From positions 4,526,001 to 4,590,000 of the forward strand of contig LR990730.1 in NCBI GenBank assembly GCA_905142475.1: a stretch of 64,000 bases of DNA, written 5' to 3'. A program made the translations under genes and the position numbers. The notes beneath the pieces are model-generated. The model had not been told where the DNA came from, did no database searches, and saw only the letters and a program-made list of their open reading frames with translations. Origin of the DNA: Xanthomonas hydrangeae (GTDB lineage: Bacteria; Pseudomonadota; Gammaproteobacteria; Xanthomonadales; Xanthomonadaceae). This document shows positions 18,539-29,304 of the stretch, in pieces (the first letter of the stretch is position 1; the number at the start of each line of letters is the position of its first letter).

Positions 18539-19831
18539 TCAATCGAACAAACTTGCCTGTCGCGGTGCCGGCGCCAACTGCCCGCGTAACCGCACCGGAT
18601 CATCCAAGCGCTGGCGCGGATGATGATCCAGCACACTCACAAACGGCAGCAGCTTCTTCATCGGCACACGCAACCGCGCCAGATCTCCCACCCGCAAGCG
18701 CGCATGCCTGCGCGACAACAGCAAGCGCTCCACATTGCGCGTGCCCAGGCCCGGTACCCGTAGCAGCATCTCGCGCGGCGCCGCGTTCAAATCCACCGGA
18801 AAGCGCTCCGGATTGCGCAGCGCCCACGCCAGCTTCGGGTCCACGTCCAGATCGAGCATACCGCTGGATTGCGCCGGCGCGATTTCTTCCACGCTGAAGT
18901 CGTAGAAGCGCAGCAACCAGTCGGCCTGATACAGCCGATGCTCGCGCTGCAACGGCGGTGCCTGCAGCGGCAACTTGGAGGAGGCATCCGGAATCGGACT
19001 GAACGCCGAGTAATACACCCGGCGCATCCGGTAGTTGCCGTAGAGATTGTGGCTGGTGTCCAGAATGCTGCGGTCGTTGGCATCGTCGGCGCCGACGATC
19101 ATCTGCGTGCTCTGCCCGGCCGGTGCGAAGCGCGGCGGCTTGGCGCGGCGCACTTTTTCGGCCTTGCGCTCGAGCTGATTCTCTTCGATGCGCCAACGCA
19201 GTTCGCCCATCGCCGCGCGAATGCCACCGACGCTTTTTTCCGGCGCCAGCAAGGTCAGGCCCTGCTCGGTCGGCAACTCCACGTTGATGCTCAGGCGATC
19301 GGCGTAGCGACCGGCCGCCGCCAGCAATTCCGGCGTCGCATCGGGGATGGTCTTGAGATGGATGTAACCGGCGAAGTGATGCACCTCGCGCAGCTGCCGC
19401 GCCACTTCCACCAGCTGCTCCATGGTGTAGTCGGAGTTGCGGATGATGCCGCTGGACAGGAACAGGCCTTCGATGTAATTGCGCTTGTAGAAATCCAGCG
19501 TCAGCGTGACCACTTCTTCCGGCGTGAAGCGCGCGCGGCGCACGTTGCTGGACACCCGATTGACGCAGTACGCGCAGTCGAACACGCAGAAGTTGGTGAG
19601 CAGGATCTTCAACAGCGACACGCAGCGGCCGTCGGGCGTGTACGAGTGGCAGATCCCCATGCCCTCGGTGCTGCCGATCCCGCCGGTGCCGAGCGAATTG
19701 CGCTTGTTCGCGCCGCTGGAGGCGCAGGAGGCGTCGTATTTGGCGGCGTCGGCGAGGACGGCGAGCTTGTCGAGGATTTTCACCCAAGCAGCATGCAGCG
19801 ATGGCGTCTCAGCCTGTGAGACTGCCCGCAC
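18539..19831 (-). CDS. Putative DNA modification/repair radical SAM protein
   Basis: A 430-aa radical SAM enzyme of the TIGR03916 type. The cluster motif CVFDCAYC supplies Cys82, Cys86 and Cys89 (CX3CX2C), and GGIGSTEGMGICHSYTPDG is the family's N-terminal signature. The C-terminal part has a helix-hairpin-helix-like segment (LLRVPGLGTRNVERLLLSRR), consistent with DNA binding. Members of this family are regularly encoded next to DUF4130/UdgX proteins, as here, so the two probably work together on damaged or uracil-containing DNA. The exact reaction is unknown. Confidence 0.9.
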   Translation of the reverse strand: MRAVSQAETPSLHAAWVKILDKLAVLADAAKYDASCASSGANKRNSLGTGGIGSTEGMGICHSYTPDGRCVSLLKILLTNFCVFDCAYCVNRVSSNVRRARFTPEEVVTLTLDFYKRNYIEGLFLSSGIIRNSDYTMEQLVEVARQLREVHHFAGYIHLKTIPDATPELLAAAGRYADRLSINVELPTEQGLTLLAPEKSVGGIRAAMGELRWRIEENQLERKAEKVRRAKPPRFAPAGQSTQMIVGADDANDRSILDTSHNLYGNYRMRRVYYSAFSPIPDASSKLPLQAPPLQREHRLYQADWLLRFYDFSVEEIAPAQSSGMLDLDVDPKLAWALRNPERFPVDLNAAPREMLLRVPGLGTRNVERLLLSRRHARLRVGDLARLRVPMKKLLPFVSVLDHHPRQRLDDPVRLRGQLAPAPRQASLFD

Positions 19832-20100
19832 GCATCGTGAATGCTTCAGAGCGCTGTGGTGCGGGCGTCATGCCTTGGCGTTGTGCGGCTGGCTGGCTAC
19901 CGTCCGTCGCGATACGTAATGGCGGTGGTGCCCAGTCCGCCGCCATACGTCATTGCTGCGGGGCGGCGCGCCGTCTGAGCCATGCGTGATGCCTATGGTG
20001 CCAGCGTGTCACCTGCACATGCCTTATGGCAAAGGTATCGGCATGCTGCCGGCACCTCACGTGTCGGCCACAACGCCGGCGTGCTGCAAGCATGGTGGAC

Positions 20101-20919
20101 TCATGCGGCAACCGGGTCCGCCAGCGCGCGATCCCCATCGAAACGGTAGATATCCATGGCCAGAAGGCCGGCATCGATACCGGCATCGATGCGCTGCGCG
20201 CCGAGCCGGTCGCCGCCGGCCGCGCCCATCGCCACATACAGCGGCAGCAGATGCTCGTCGGTGGGATGCGCGCGCACGGCCTGCGGTGCCTGGCGGCGAT
20301 AGTCCAATAGCGCGGCGACGTCGTTGTCGACCAGCTTACGTTCGGTCCATTCGATGAAGGGCCGCACGTACGGCGCCTCGCGCTCGGCGCTGTAGCCCTG
20401 GCGCGCGTCGTGCAGGTTGTGGGTGATGCTGCCCGAGCCGATCACCAGCACACCTTCATCGCGCAACGGTGCCAGCGCGCGGCCCACCGCGAATTGGTGA
20501 GCCGGGCCGAGCTCGGGCTGGATCGATACCGACACCACCGGAATCTCGGCGGCCGGATATAGCAGGCGCAGCGGCACCCACACGCCATGATCGAAGCCGC
20601 GCTGCGGGTCCAGGTGCGGATGCAGGCCGGCTTGCTCCAGCCGGCGCAGGATCTGCTGCGCCAGTACCGGCTCGCCGGGCGCGGGATACTCCAGCTCGTA
20701 CAGCGGCGCAGGAAATCCGCCGAAGTCGTGGATGGTGGCCGGCCGCGCCGCGCCACTGACCAGCGGGCGACGGCCCAGCCAATGCGCGGACGCAACCACA
20801 ATCGCGCGTGGCCGCGGCAAGGTCTGCGCAAGCTCGGCCAGGCGCTCGCCGACCTGCCCCGGCTGCAGCGCAGTCATCGGCGATCCATGCGAGATGTACA
20901 GGGAAGGCAAGCGGGTCAT
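20101..20919 (-). CDS. Extradiol ring-cleavage dioxygenase, DODA/YgiD family
   Basis: A 272-aa class III extradiol dioxygenase related to 4,5-DOPA dioxygenase. It has SLYISHGSPMTAL at the N-terminus, the ASAHW motif, FDHGVWVPLRLLYP and GSGSITHNL, which supply the His and Glu iron or zinc ligands of the family. The start at 20919 is directly before MTRLPSLYISHG. Probably cotranscribed with the DoxX gene upstream (32-bp gap) and transcribed away from the LysR regulator at 21469. Physiological substrate unknown. Confidence 0.9.
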   Translation of the reverse strand: MTRLPSLYISHGSPMTALQPGQVGERLAELAQTLPRPRAIVVASAHWLGRRPLVSGAARPATIHDFGGFPAPLYELEYPAPGEPVLAQQILRRLEQAGLHPHLDPQRGFDHGVWVPLRLLYPAAEIPVVSVSIQPELGPAHQFAVGRALAPLRDEGVLVIGSGSITHNLHDARQGYSAEREAPYVRPFIEWTERKLVDNDVAALLDYRRQAPQAVRAHPTDEHLLPLYVAMGAAGGDRLGAQRIDAGIDAGLLAMDIYRFDGDRALADPVAA

Positions 20920-20951
20920 GGACGACTCCTCGTAAAGAAAAACAGACCGCC

Positions 20952-21362
20952 TCAGCGCGCCGGCTTCAACGCCAGGGCGCCATCGCCGAGCAGCGATTGC
21001 ACGATCAACAACACCGCCCACAGCGCCGGGTATTCCCAGCCGCCGCCCGGATTGGAAAAGCCGAAGCCATTGGCGCCATGCACGCTGACGATGGTGCCCA
21101 GCAGCAGCGGCACGCCCAACAGCGCCACCCAGCGCGCGTAGATGCCCAACAGCAAGGACAGGCCCAGGCCGAGTTCCAGCGCGATGGTGAGGTAGCCCAG
21201 CGCGCCGGGCAGGCCCAGCGACTGGAAATAGGCCGCCGTGCCGGCCGGGGTGAACACCAGCAGCTTGGTCAGGCCATGCACCAGGAACAGCGCGCCCAGG
21301 CTGATGCGCAACAAGGCCGTGCCGTAAGCGGCGGTACGCGGGGATGCAAGAGAAGTGGACAT
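20952..21362 (-). CDS. DoxX family membrane protein
   Basis: A 136-aa inner-membrane protein with four helices. It shows the DoxX pattern RISLGALFLVHGLTKLL at the first helix and LELGLGLSLLLGIYARWVALLG in the second and third. DoxX-like proteins are linked to thiol and oxidative stress control, but the molecular role is unsettled. The ATG at 21362 is chosen over an upstream alternative for the compact family length. Likely first gene of a doxX-dioxygenase operon controlled by the divergent LysR gene. Confidence 0.88.
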   Translation of the reverse strand: MSTSLASPRTAAYGTALLRISLGALFLVHGLTKLLVFTPAGTAAYFQSLGLPGALGYLTIALELGLGLSLLLGIYARWVALLGVPLLLGTIVSVHGANGFGFSNPGGGWEYPALWAVLLIVQSLLGDGALALKPAR

Positions 21363-21436
21363 TCGACAGACTCCGGTGAGGACCTGCACACTCTATTACT
21401 TACAAATTTCTGATAAATAGTTTTTATTCGGATAAT

Positions 21437-21457
21437 TTATTGCGATCAAAGCAATAA
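21437..21457. promoter_or_regulatory. Candidate LysR operator
   Basis: Perfect inverted repeat TTATTGC-N7-GCAATAA, which includes the T-N11-A pattern expected for LysR-type regulators. It lies in the AT-rich divergent spacer, 11 bp before the LysR start codon and 75 bp from doxX, so it could serve both autoregulation and doxX control. Confidence 0.6.
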
Positions 21458-21468
21458 TCGGATCCACC

Positions 21469-22404
21469 ATGGATACCCTCGACGCAATGCGCGTGTTCAC
21501 CGCAGTGGCCGAACGCAGCGGCTTCAGCGCTGCGGCCGATGGGCTGGACCGCTCCACCGCCAGCGTCACCCGCCAGGTCGCCGCGCTCGAGCAGCGGCTG
21601 GGCACCCGCCTGCTCAACCGCACCACCCGGCGGGTCAGCCTGACCAGCGCCGGCACCGCGTATTACCAGCGCTGCCTGCAGCTGCTGGCCGATCTGGACG
21701 ACCTGGAGGCGACCGTGGGCGCCCAGGCGCTGGAGCCGGCCGGGGTGCTGCGCGTCAACGCGCCGGTGAGCTACGGGATCGAGCGGCTGGCCGCGTTGCT
21801 GCCAGGCTTTCGCGCGCGCTACCCGCAGGTGGAGCTCGACCTGTCGCTGTCCGACCGCCTGGTCGATATGGTGGAAGAAGGCTTCGATGTGGCCATCCGC
21901 ATCACCCGCCAGCCGGCGCCGACGCTGATCGCCCGCCAGCTGGGCAAGGTGCGGCTGCTCACGTGTGCGGCGCCGGCCTACCTGGCACGCGCGGGCACGC
22001 CCAGGCATCCGTCCGACCTGGCCGGCCACGAATGCCTGCTCTATCACTACTCGCCCAATGGCAACGAGGTGCGCTTCCATGGTCCCGATGGCGATACCAC
22101 TGTGCGCATCCACGGCGGGCTGCGTGCCAACAACGGGCATGTGTTGAGCGCGGCAGCGGTGGCCGGCCAGGGCATTGCGATGCAGCCGGATTTTCTGGCC
22201 GACGACCACCTCGCCGCCGGGCGCCTGGTGCGCATTCTTCCCGAGTACGCGCTGGCCGACATCGGCATCTTCGCGGTCTATACCAGCCGCAGCCATCTGG
22301 CGCCGAAGGTGCGCAGCTTCATCGACTACCTGGTCGAGACGATGGGCGAGTGCGCACCTGGTCTGGCGGCCCCGGCAACAGTTCGTCCCGGCAGTGGTCA
22401 TTAA
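21469..22404 (+). CDS. LysR-family transcriptional regulator
   Basis: A 311-aa regulator. The N-terminal winged HTH covers about residues 1-60 (MRVFTAVAERSGFSAAADG, then VTRQVAALEQRLGTRLLNRT). The remainder is the two-lobed effector-binding domain. This subgroup commonly controls adjacent redox enzymes. It is divergent from doxX-dioxygenase, with a perfect palindrome in the spacer, and is followed by a WrbA-like flavoprotein, so both flanking units are plausible targets. Confidence 0.93.
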   Translation: MDTLDAMRVFTAVAERSGFSAAADGLDRSTASVTRQVAALEQRLGTRLLNRTTRRVSLTSAGTAYYQRCLQLLADLDDLEATVGAQALEPAGVLRVNAPVSYGIERLAALLPGFRARYPQVELDLSLSDRLVDMVEEGFDVAIRITRQPAPTLIARQLGKVRLLTCAAPAYLARAGTPRHPSDLAGHECLLYHYSPNGNEVRFHGPDGDTTVRIHGGLRANNGHVLSAAAVAGQGIAMQPDFLADDHLAAGRLVRILPEYALADIGIFAVYTSRSHLAPKVRSFIDYLVETMGECAPGLAAPATVRPGSGH

Positions 22405-22458
22405 CCTGTCGGCCCACGTGTGCGCACAATCCCGATCCCCTCGGTTCAAGGATTGCCC

Positions 22459-23028
22459 ATGAGCAAGATCGCCATCGTGTATTTCAGCGGCTACGGCCAC
22501 ACCGTCAAACTGGCCGAAGCCGTGCATGCCGGCGCCGCCAGCGTCGGCGAGGCCACGCTGTATCGCATCGACCAGGACGGCAACCTGCCCGACGACGCCT
22601 GGGAGGCGATCGGTGCGGCCGATGCCATCATCTACGGCAGCCCCACCTACATGGGCGGGCCGGCGTGGCAGTTCAAGAAGTTTGCCGACACCAGTTCCAA
22701 ACCGTGGTTTGCGCAGGCGTGGAAGGACAAGATTGCGGCCGGCTTCACCAACTCGGCCTCGGTCAACGGCGACAAGTACGCCACCATCCAGTACTTCTGG
22801 ACGTTGTCGCAGCAGCACGGCCAGGTCTGGATCGGCACCGGCTTGATGCCGGCCAACACCAAGGCACACGGCCCGCAGGACATCAACTGGACCGCCGGTT
22901 GGGCCGGCGCGCTGGCGATCTCGCCCTCCGATGCCTCGCCGGAAGAAGCGCCGCGCAGCGGCGATCTGGAAACCGCCAAGCTGCTCGGCAAGCGCATTGC
23001 CGAATTCGCCGGCAAGCTCAAGGGCTGA
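22459..23028 (+). CDS. Flavodoxin-fold NAD(P)H:quinone oxidoreductase, WrbA-like
   Basis: A 189-aa flavoprotein. The N-terminus IAIVYFSGYGHTVKLAEAV is the FMN phosphate-binding loop. YGSPTYMGGPAWQFKKF and the NSASVNGDK segment follow the WrbA/NQO pattern. It probably carries out two-electron quinone reduction in the cytoplasm. The ATG at 22459 puts the FMN loop at residue 9. Its transcript ends in a strong terminator at 23059. Confidence 0.88.
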   Translation: MSKIAIVYFSGYGHTVKLAEAVHAGAASVGEATLYRIDQDGNLPDDAWEAIGAADAIIYGSPTYMGGPAWQFKKFADTSSKPWFAQAWKDKIAAGFTNSASVNGDKYATIQYFWTLSQQHGQVWIGTGLMPANTKAHGPQDINWTAGWAGALAISPSDASPEEAPRSGDLETAKLLGKRIAEFAGKLKG

Positions 23029-23058
23029 CGCGGCAGGCAGTTGCGTCCGCGTAAAGGA

Positions 23059-23106
23059 CCCGTGCATGGCGGCAGGCTTCGGTCTGCCGGGATGCGCGGG
23101 CTTTTT
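23059..23106 (+). terminator. Intrinsic terminator after the WrbA-like gene
   Basis: Long hairpin: CCCGTGCAT pairs with ATGCGCGGG (one G-U), and CGGCAG with CTGCCG around a short loop. Five T residues follow at 23102-23106. Confidence 0.8.
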
Positions 23107-23253
23107 GCGTAGTGGCGCAATCGGTGCGGGTGCCATGCCGCAGCGGCCTGCAACGACCGCAACCGCACCGCCTCACCGGTCGAGCCACATCGCCCTAACG
23201 CCACCCGCGCCATGCTTGGCCCCGCCCTTTTGACCGCACGGAGTTCCCCCACC

Positions 23254-24249
<996 letters not shown>

Positions 24250-24364
24250 GCCGGCCTCCGCGTCCTGCCTGCGGCCGCATCCGCTGTGGCGGCCGCAGGC
24301 GCTCACGCCATTGCATCGGCGTGGCTCGCACACTTGGCGCACCCTCACCTGAGCCGCGCGCCAG

Positions 24365-25060
24365 ATGCTGTCTTTCGTAATCCCCGCCCACGACGAAGCC
24401 GCGCTGATCGGCGACACGCTGCAGTGCCTGCATGGCTGCGCGCAGACCATGCAGCTGGACTACGAGGTCATCGTGGTGGCCGATGCCTGCGAGGACGACA
24501 CCGCCGCCATCGCGCGTGCGCATGCTGCACAGGTGCTGGAGGTGCAACTGCGCCATATCGCCGCCACCCGCAATGCCGGCGCGCAGTTGGCACGCGGCGA
24601 GCAGTTGTTGTTTCTGGATGCCGACACCCTGATCAACCCGCAGGTGGTCGGCGCGGCATTGGCGGCGCTGGAGGCAGGTGCCGTGGGCGGTGGCGCGCAG
24701 GTGCATCTGCAGGGCAGGCGCGTGTGGTCCGAGCGCACCGCACAGGCGATCTTCGGCTGGTTGTTTCGTGTCAGCGGCATCGCGCCCGGCTGCTTTCTCT
24801 TCTGCACGCGCGCGGCGTTCGTCAGCGCAGGTGGCTTCGATACGCGTTACTACGCCGGTGAGGACGTGGCATTGAGCCGCGCGCTGGCACGCTGCGGCCG
24901 GTTCGTGATCCTGCGCCAGACCGTGCATACCTCCGACCGCAAGCTGCGCAGCTTTTCCAAGCGCGAACACCTCGGCTTGCTGCTGCGTTTCCTCTGGCGC
25001 GGGCGGCGCATGCTGCAAACCCGCGACGCGCTCGGCTTCTGGTACCAGCGCCGGCGCTGA
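24365..25060 (+). CDS. Family 2 glycosyltransferase
   Basis: A 231-aa GT-A fold enzyme. It has the N-terminal nucleotide-binding strand SFVIPAHDEAALIG, VIVVADACEDDT, the DXD motif in FLDADTLINP, and the acceptor-side GGFDTRYYAGEDV. No membrane helix is evident beyond a short hydrophobic stretch near residue 135. Substrate and acceptor cannot be told. It stands alone between the aldo/keto reductase and the M13 peptidase, so there is no pathway context. Confidence 0.88.
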   Translation: MLSFVIPAHDEAALIGDTLQCLHGCAQTMQLDYEVIVVADACEDDTAAIARAHAAQVLEVQLRHIAATRNAGAQLARGEQLLFLDADTLINPQVVGAALAALEAGAVGGGAQVHLQGRRVWSERTAQAIFGWLFRVSGIAPGCFLFCTRAAFVSAGGFDTRYYAGEDVALSRALARCGRFVILRQTVHTSDRKLRSFSKREHLGLLLRFLWRGRRMLQTRDALGFWYQRRR

Positions 25061-25171
25061 ACCGGGCGTGTCCACCCATGCGGGCATATGTCCGTCGTCG
25101 TCCGCAAGCCGGGACGTGGCGCTGGCAGCCACTTACACTGCGCCGTCTGTTCTGGTTTCGAGCTGTGCCGC

Positions 25172-27277
25172 ATGGCCCCTTTGCACCGCCCTGTCCTGAT
25201 CGCTGCGCTGTCCGCGGTGCTGCTGATCACTGCCGCGTGTCATCGCGATGGCAGCACGCCCACGTCCTCTGCCACCACCAAGCCGGCACCCAGCACGCCG
25301 AAGTTGGGCGATTTCGGTTTCGATGTGGCAGGCATGGATCGCGGCGTGGCGCCGGGCAACGACTTCTTCGGGTATGCCAGCGGCAACTGGGTCAAGACCA
25401 CGCAGATTCCCGACGACCGCTCCAGTTACAACAGCTTCGTCGGCATTGCCATCGAGACCGAGCGGCACAGCCGCGACATCATCGAAGGCGCGGCCGCCAA
25501 CGACCGCGTCACTGGCGAAGACAAGCAGATCGGCGATTACTACGCGGCCTACATGGACGAAGCCGGCATCGAGGCCAAGGGCGTGCGCCCGGTGCAACCG
25601 GCACTGGATGCGATCGCGCAACTGGACGACAAGCAGGCGCTGGCGCGTACGTTGGGCGGCCAATTGCGCGCCGATGTGGACCTGCTCAATTCCACCAATT
25701 TCTACACCGACCGGCTGTTCGGGCTGTGGATCACCCAGGACCTGCATCACCCCGGGCGTTATGTGCCGTATCTGGTGCAGGGCGGCCTGGGCATGCCCGA
25801 CCGCAGCTTCTATCTGGATGGCGGGCGCATGCCGCAACTGCGCGACGCCTACCGCGCGTACATCGTCAAGCTGTTGCACCTGGCCGGCATCAGCGATGCA
25901 CCGGCCCGCGCAGAACGCATCCTGGCGCTGGAAGCCGCGATGGCGCATGTGCATGCCACCGCCGAACAGACCAACAACGTGCCGGCCGGCGCCAATGCCT
26001 GGAAACAGGCCGATTTCGCACGTCACGCACCGGGTCTGGACTGGACGCTGTTCTTCGAGGCAGCGGGCTTGAAATCGCAGCAGGACTTCATTGTCTGGCA
26101 GCCGCAGGCGGTGGCCGGGTTGTCGGCGCTGGTGCAGTCGCAGCCGCTGCAGACCTGGAAGGACTATCTGAGTTTTCGTGAGCTGGATCGCGCCTCGCCG
26201 TATCTGTCCAAGGCCTTCGCCGATGCACGCTTCGCGTTCTACGGCACCACGCTGGAGGGCACCCCGCAACAACGCCAGCGCTGGAAGCGCGCCATCGATG
26301 CGACCAATGCGGCGTTGGGCGAGGCGGTCGGCAAGCGCTACGTACAGAAATACGTGAGCGCGCAGACCAAGGCGCGCACCGAAGAGATGGTCAGGCACAT
26401 CGTCACCGCCTTCGGCCAGCGCATCGATGCGTTGGCGTGGATGAGCCCGGAGACCAAGCAGCACGCCAAGGCCAAGATCGCCGGGTTGACGGTGGCAGTG
26501 GGATATCCGGATACCTGGCGCGACTACAGCGGCCTGGATGTGCGCCGCGACGATGCATTGGGCAATGCAGAGCGCGCCAAACTGTTCGAGTACCGCCGCA
26601 ACCTGGCCAAACTGGGCAAGGCCGTGGACCACCGCGAGTGGTACATGCTGCCGCAGGAAGTCAACGCACTGAATGTGCCGCTGGAAAACCGCCTGCTGTT
26701 TCCGGCTGCACTCCTGCAGCCGCCGTTCTTCGACCCGGCCGCCGACGATGCGGTGAACTACGGCGCGATTGGCGCGGTGATCGGCCATGAGATCAGCCAC
26801 AGCTTCGACAACATGGGCGCGCTGTTCGACGAGCATGGCGAGCTGCACAACTGGTGGACGCCGCAGGATCTGAAAAAATTCGCGACCGCCAGCGATGCGC
26901 TTGCCGCGCAATTCAGCGCCTACCGGCCATTCGACGACCTGGCGGTCAACGGCAAGCTGACGCTGGGCGAGAACATCGCCGATGTTGCCGGTCTGGCCAC
27001 TGCATACGATGCGTATCAACTGTCGTTGCAGGGTAAGCAGCCGCAAACCATCGATGGCTTCAGCCCGGATCAGCGCTTTTTCCTGGGCTTTGCGCAGGCC
27101 TGGCGCAGCAAGTACCGCGATGCAGCGCTACGCAACGCGGTGCTCACCGACGTGCACGCGCCTGGACGCTTCCGCGCACAGACGGTGCGCAATCTCGATG
27201 CCTGGTATCCGGCGTTCGATGTGAAGCAGGGCGAGCAGTTGTATCTGGCGCCTGAGCAGCGGGTTAGGATCTGGTAA
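25172..27277 (+). CDS. M13 family zinc metallopeptidase (neprilysin/PepO type), lipoprotein
   Basis: A 701-aa endopeptidase. The N-terminus is a lipoprotein signal (VLLITAAC), so it is anchored in the cell envelope. Zinc ligands are His539 and His543 in HEISH, with catalytic Glu540, and Glu600 in ENIADVAG. NALNVPLENRLLFPAA is the substrate-side NAY-like region. Length is normal for PepO. The start at 25172 is chosen because it opens on the lipobox signal. The downstream boundary marks the switch to the lower-GC island. Confidence 0.94.
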   Translation: MAPLHRPVLIAALSAVLLITAACHRDGSTPTSSATTKPAPSTPKLGDFGFDVAGMDRGVAPGNDFFGYASGNWVKTTQIPDDRSSYNSFVGIAIETERHSRDIIEGAAANDRVTGEDKQIGDYYAAYMDEAGIEAKGVRPVQPALDAIAQLDDKQALARTLGGQLRADVDLLNSTNFYTDRLFGLWITQDLHHPGRYVPYLVQGGLGMPDRSFYLDGGRMPQLRDAYRAYIVKLLHLAGISDAPARAERILALEAAMAHVHATAEQTNNVPAGANAWKQADFARHAPGLDWTLFFEAAGLKSQQDFIVWQPQAVAGLSALVQSQPLQTWKDYLSFRELDRASPYLSKAFADARFAFYGTTLEGTPQQRQRWKRAIDATNAALGEAVGKRYVQKYVSAQTKARTEEMVRHIVTAFGQRIDALAWMSPETKQHAKAKIAGLTVAVGYPDTWRDYSGLDVRRDDALGNAERAKLFEYRRNLAKLGKAVDHREWYMLPQEVNALNVPLENRLLFPAALLQPPFFDPAADDAVNYGAIGAVIGHEISHSFDNMGALFDEHGELHNWWTPQDLKKFATASDALAAQFSAYRPFDDLAVNGKLTLGENIADVAGLATAYDAYQLSLQGKQPQTIDGFSPDQRFFLGFAQAWRSKYRDAALRNAVLTDVHAPGRFRAQTVRNLDAWYPAFDVKQGEQLYLAPEQRVRIW

Positions 27278-27384
27278 CAGGGGCGGCGAGGTCAAGCTTC
27301 AATCCATACCCCCTGAACATGGCTTGCGCAGTAAACTGGGCGGACGGGGCGTCTTGATTCGGCCGAGCGTACCTGACGGGCGAC

Positions 27385-29304
27385 TTGCTGGAAGTACGCA
27401 TTAAGCGGGAAGACGGGGGCCGACTCCTGATATCGGTATTGAAAGCAGACGTGATAGACGCGCACTTCGAGAGAGATGACGTTGCCGGGGGGATTGCCGG
27501 CCATACGCTTTTCGCCACCTGCCTGGCGGGCTTCGCGGCCTTTCTAGCATTGTCCACACTAGTGTTGATGGTCTGCCATGGAATGGCCATGACCTTCTCA
27601 ACTGCATGCTTCGGAGTAGGGTTGACTGCAGCACTTACGGTCACGGCAATGACGGTCCAGATCTGTCGTCAGGTCAAGCGCTTGCGGAACAATGCGCAGC
27701 GCTGGCACCTTGCCGCGGCGTTGACCTTGGCGATGCTGTCGGGAGTGATGGCCATGTCCATCAATCGCCCTGATGTCGACGACTCGATTTATGTCCCAAA
27801 ATCCTTGTTCTATCTGGAACATCCGGATGCACCGATCAATTCACAGGTGACTTGGTTGGCTGCAGTGGAGCAACGGCCAGTCTCAGGCGTCTTTCCTTAC
27901 TACGAATTATCACAGGCTGCGCTTGCGCACTTGATCGGGCGTCCGTATCTGGACCTTTACCATGTGTTGTTCCCTGGCATCGTCGGCTTTCTGATGTATT
28001 CCGCTGCGCTCGTATTGCTCGGCCACTTCGAAAACCGTCCAGGCACAGTGCTGATATGCAGCCTTTTCTATCTGCTATTGATTTTGCTGCTGGGGGAAAC
28101 ACACCGTAGTTACGGGAATCTGAGCATTGCGCGCGCCTTCCACGGCAAATATATGTTCCTGTCCGTAGGTGCACCTAGCTGGATCTATTTTTCTCTTCGC
28201 TATCTGAGACAGCCCAGCTGGTCACAATGGTTGATACTGGCCGCGATCGGCGTGGCCATGGCTGCAGCAACACCGACGGCGATGATCTTTCTTCCATTTC
28301 TGGCATTGACCATCGCTTTCGCGAATCACATGCAGCTTTCCACACGGTTACCCAAGGCCAAGGATCTGGTGCTGGGACTACGCTATGGAACTACGCTGAT
28401 TCCAGTAGTTTTCATGGCGCTTAGCTTTCGCCTCTATGCCGTGGACAACATTTCTGCAGGCAGCCAGATCAACGCGGGGTTCCCAACGTCATTCGCTGAC
28501 CAGCTTGGCTTGATTGTCAATCCAGACTATCCACTTACACCCTGGCTATTTACAGTGTCCTTGCTGGTGATGCTGGGATTCTCACCGTATCGTCGATTTT
28601 TTGCTGCCTGGGTACTGGCGCTAGGCGCCATGTTGCTCAATCCCTGGATTTCCGATGTCGTCATTCAACATCTCACCACGGAAAATATCTACTGGCGCCT
28701 ATTCTATCTGTTGCCATTCCCTTTGATGCCTGTACTGGCCTTGGGTCTATTGGCAAACGCTGGCCGCTTCGGTGTCGCATTGACACTACTACTAGTGTCG
28801 ATCACTGGATTCTTTGCGGTCTGGGGGCCCACCTCAGTGCTCAGGCCCGAGAACGGCACAACACTGTCAGCACCCGGCTACAAGATCGGCGAAGCTGACC
28901 GCGCGAGCTCGGAACAGGCAATCCGATGTGGGCATGCAGGCACAATGCTCGCGCCGACCCAAATCGCAAGCAACATGCTGCTGTTATCTGCGAGGTTTCC
29001 ACAGTACGTGATGCGCGACGATTATCTTGGCCTGATGTTAGAAAGCACTACCAGCCAGATCTCATTGGAGCAGCGGAAGGCAGCAAGCGCCTACCTGTAT
29101 CTGGACGATGAATCGACGATGGCGTCATTTGCATTCCGGACTTTGATCAGCTCATCCCTTGCACCAGAACATATCCTCACCAAGGAGAGCGCCATCAACT
29201 TCAAGACGATATCCACCCAATTGACCGAAGCTGGTTATGTGGATCGGTGCGGCATCTCTGGCGGCTATCGCTTGTTCAGCCGCATGCGGGGCAATGCGCG
29301 ATGA
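27385..29304 (+). CDS. Large multi-pass membrane protein, possible GT-C type (DUF6077-like)
   Basis: A 639-aa protein with about 12 hydrophobic segments. After the second helix pair it has [18 protein letters not shown], an acidic loop of the kind that carries catalytic Asp residues in GT-C glycosyltransferases. The soluble C-terminal ~130 residues are probably periplasmic. It may belong to DUF6077; I cannot confirm that. TTG is the start used here, and GTG or a later ATG are possible. First gene of the low-GC island, overlapping the next gene by an ATGA. Confidence 0.7.
   Translation: MLEVRIKREDGGRLLISVLKADVIDAHFERDDVAGGIAGHTLFATCLAGFAAFLALSTLVLMVCHGMAMTFSTACFGVGLTAALTVTAMTVQICRQVKRLRNNAQRWHLAAALTLAMLSGVMAMSINRPDVDDSIYVPKSLFYLEHPDAPINSQVTWLAAVEQRPVSGVFPYYELSQAALAHLIGRPYLDLYHVLFPGIVGFLMYSAALVLLGHFENRPGTVLICSLFYLLLILLLGETHRSYGNLSIARAFHGKYMFLSVGAPSWIYFSLRYLRQPSWSQWLILAAIGVAMAAATPTAMIFLPFLALTIAFANHMQLSTRLPKAKDLVLGLRYGTTLIPVVFMALSFRLYAVDNISAGSQINAGFPTSFADQLGLIVNPDYPLTPWLFTVSLLVMLGFSPYRRFFAAWVLALGAMLLNPWISDVVIQHLTTENIYWRLFYLLPFPLMPVLALGLLANAGRFGVALTLLLVSITGFFAVWGPTSVLRPENGTTLSAPGYKIGEADRASSEQAIRCGHAGTMLAPTQIASNMLLLSARFPQYVMRDDYLGLMLESTTSQISLEQRKAASAYLYLDDESTMASFAFRTLISSSLAPEHILTKESAINFKTISTQLTEAGYVDRCGISGGYRLFSRMRGNAR

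Noticed and set aside
25133-27046. 637-aa minus-strand frame over the M13 peptidase
   Set aside because: Antisense shadow; the plus strand has the HEISH zinc site.
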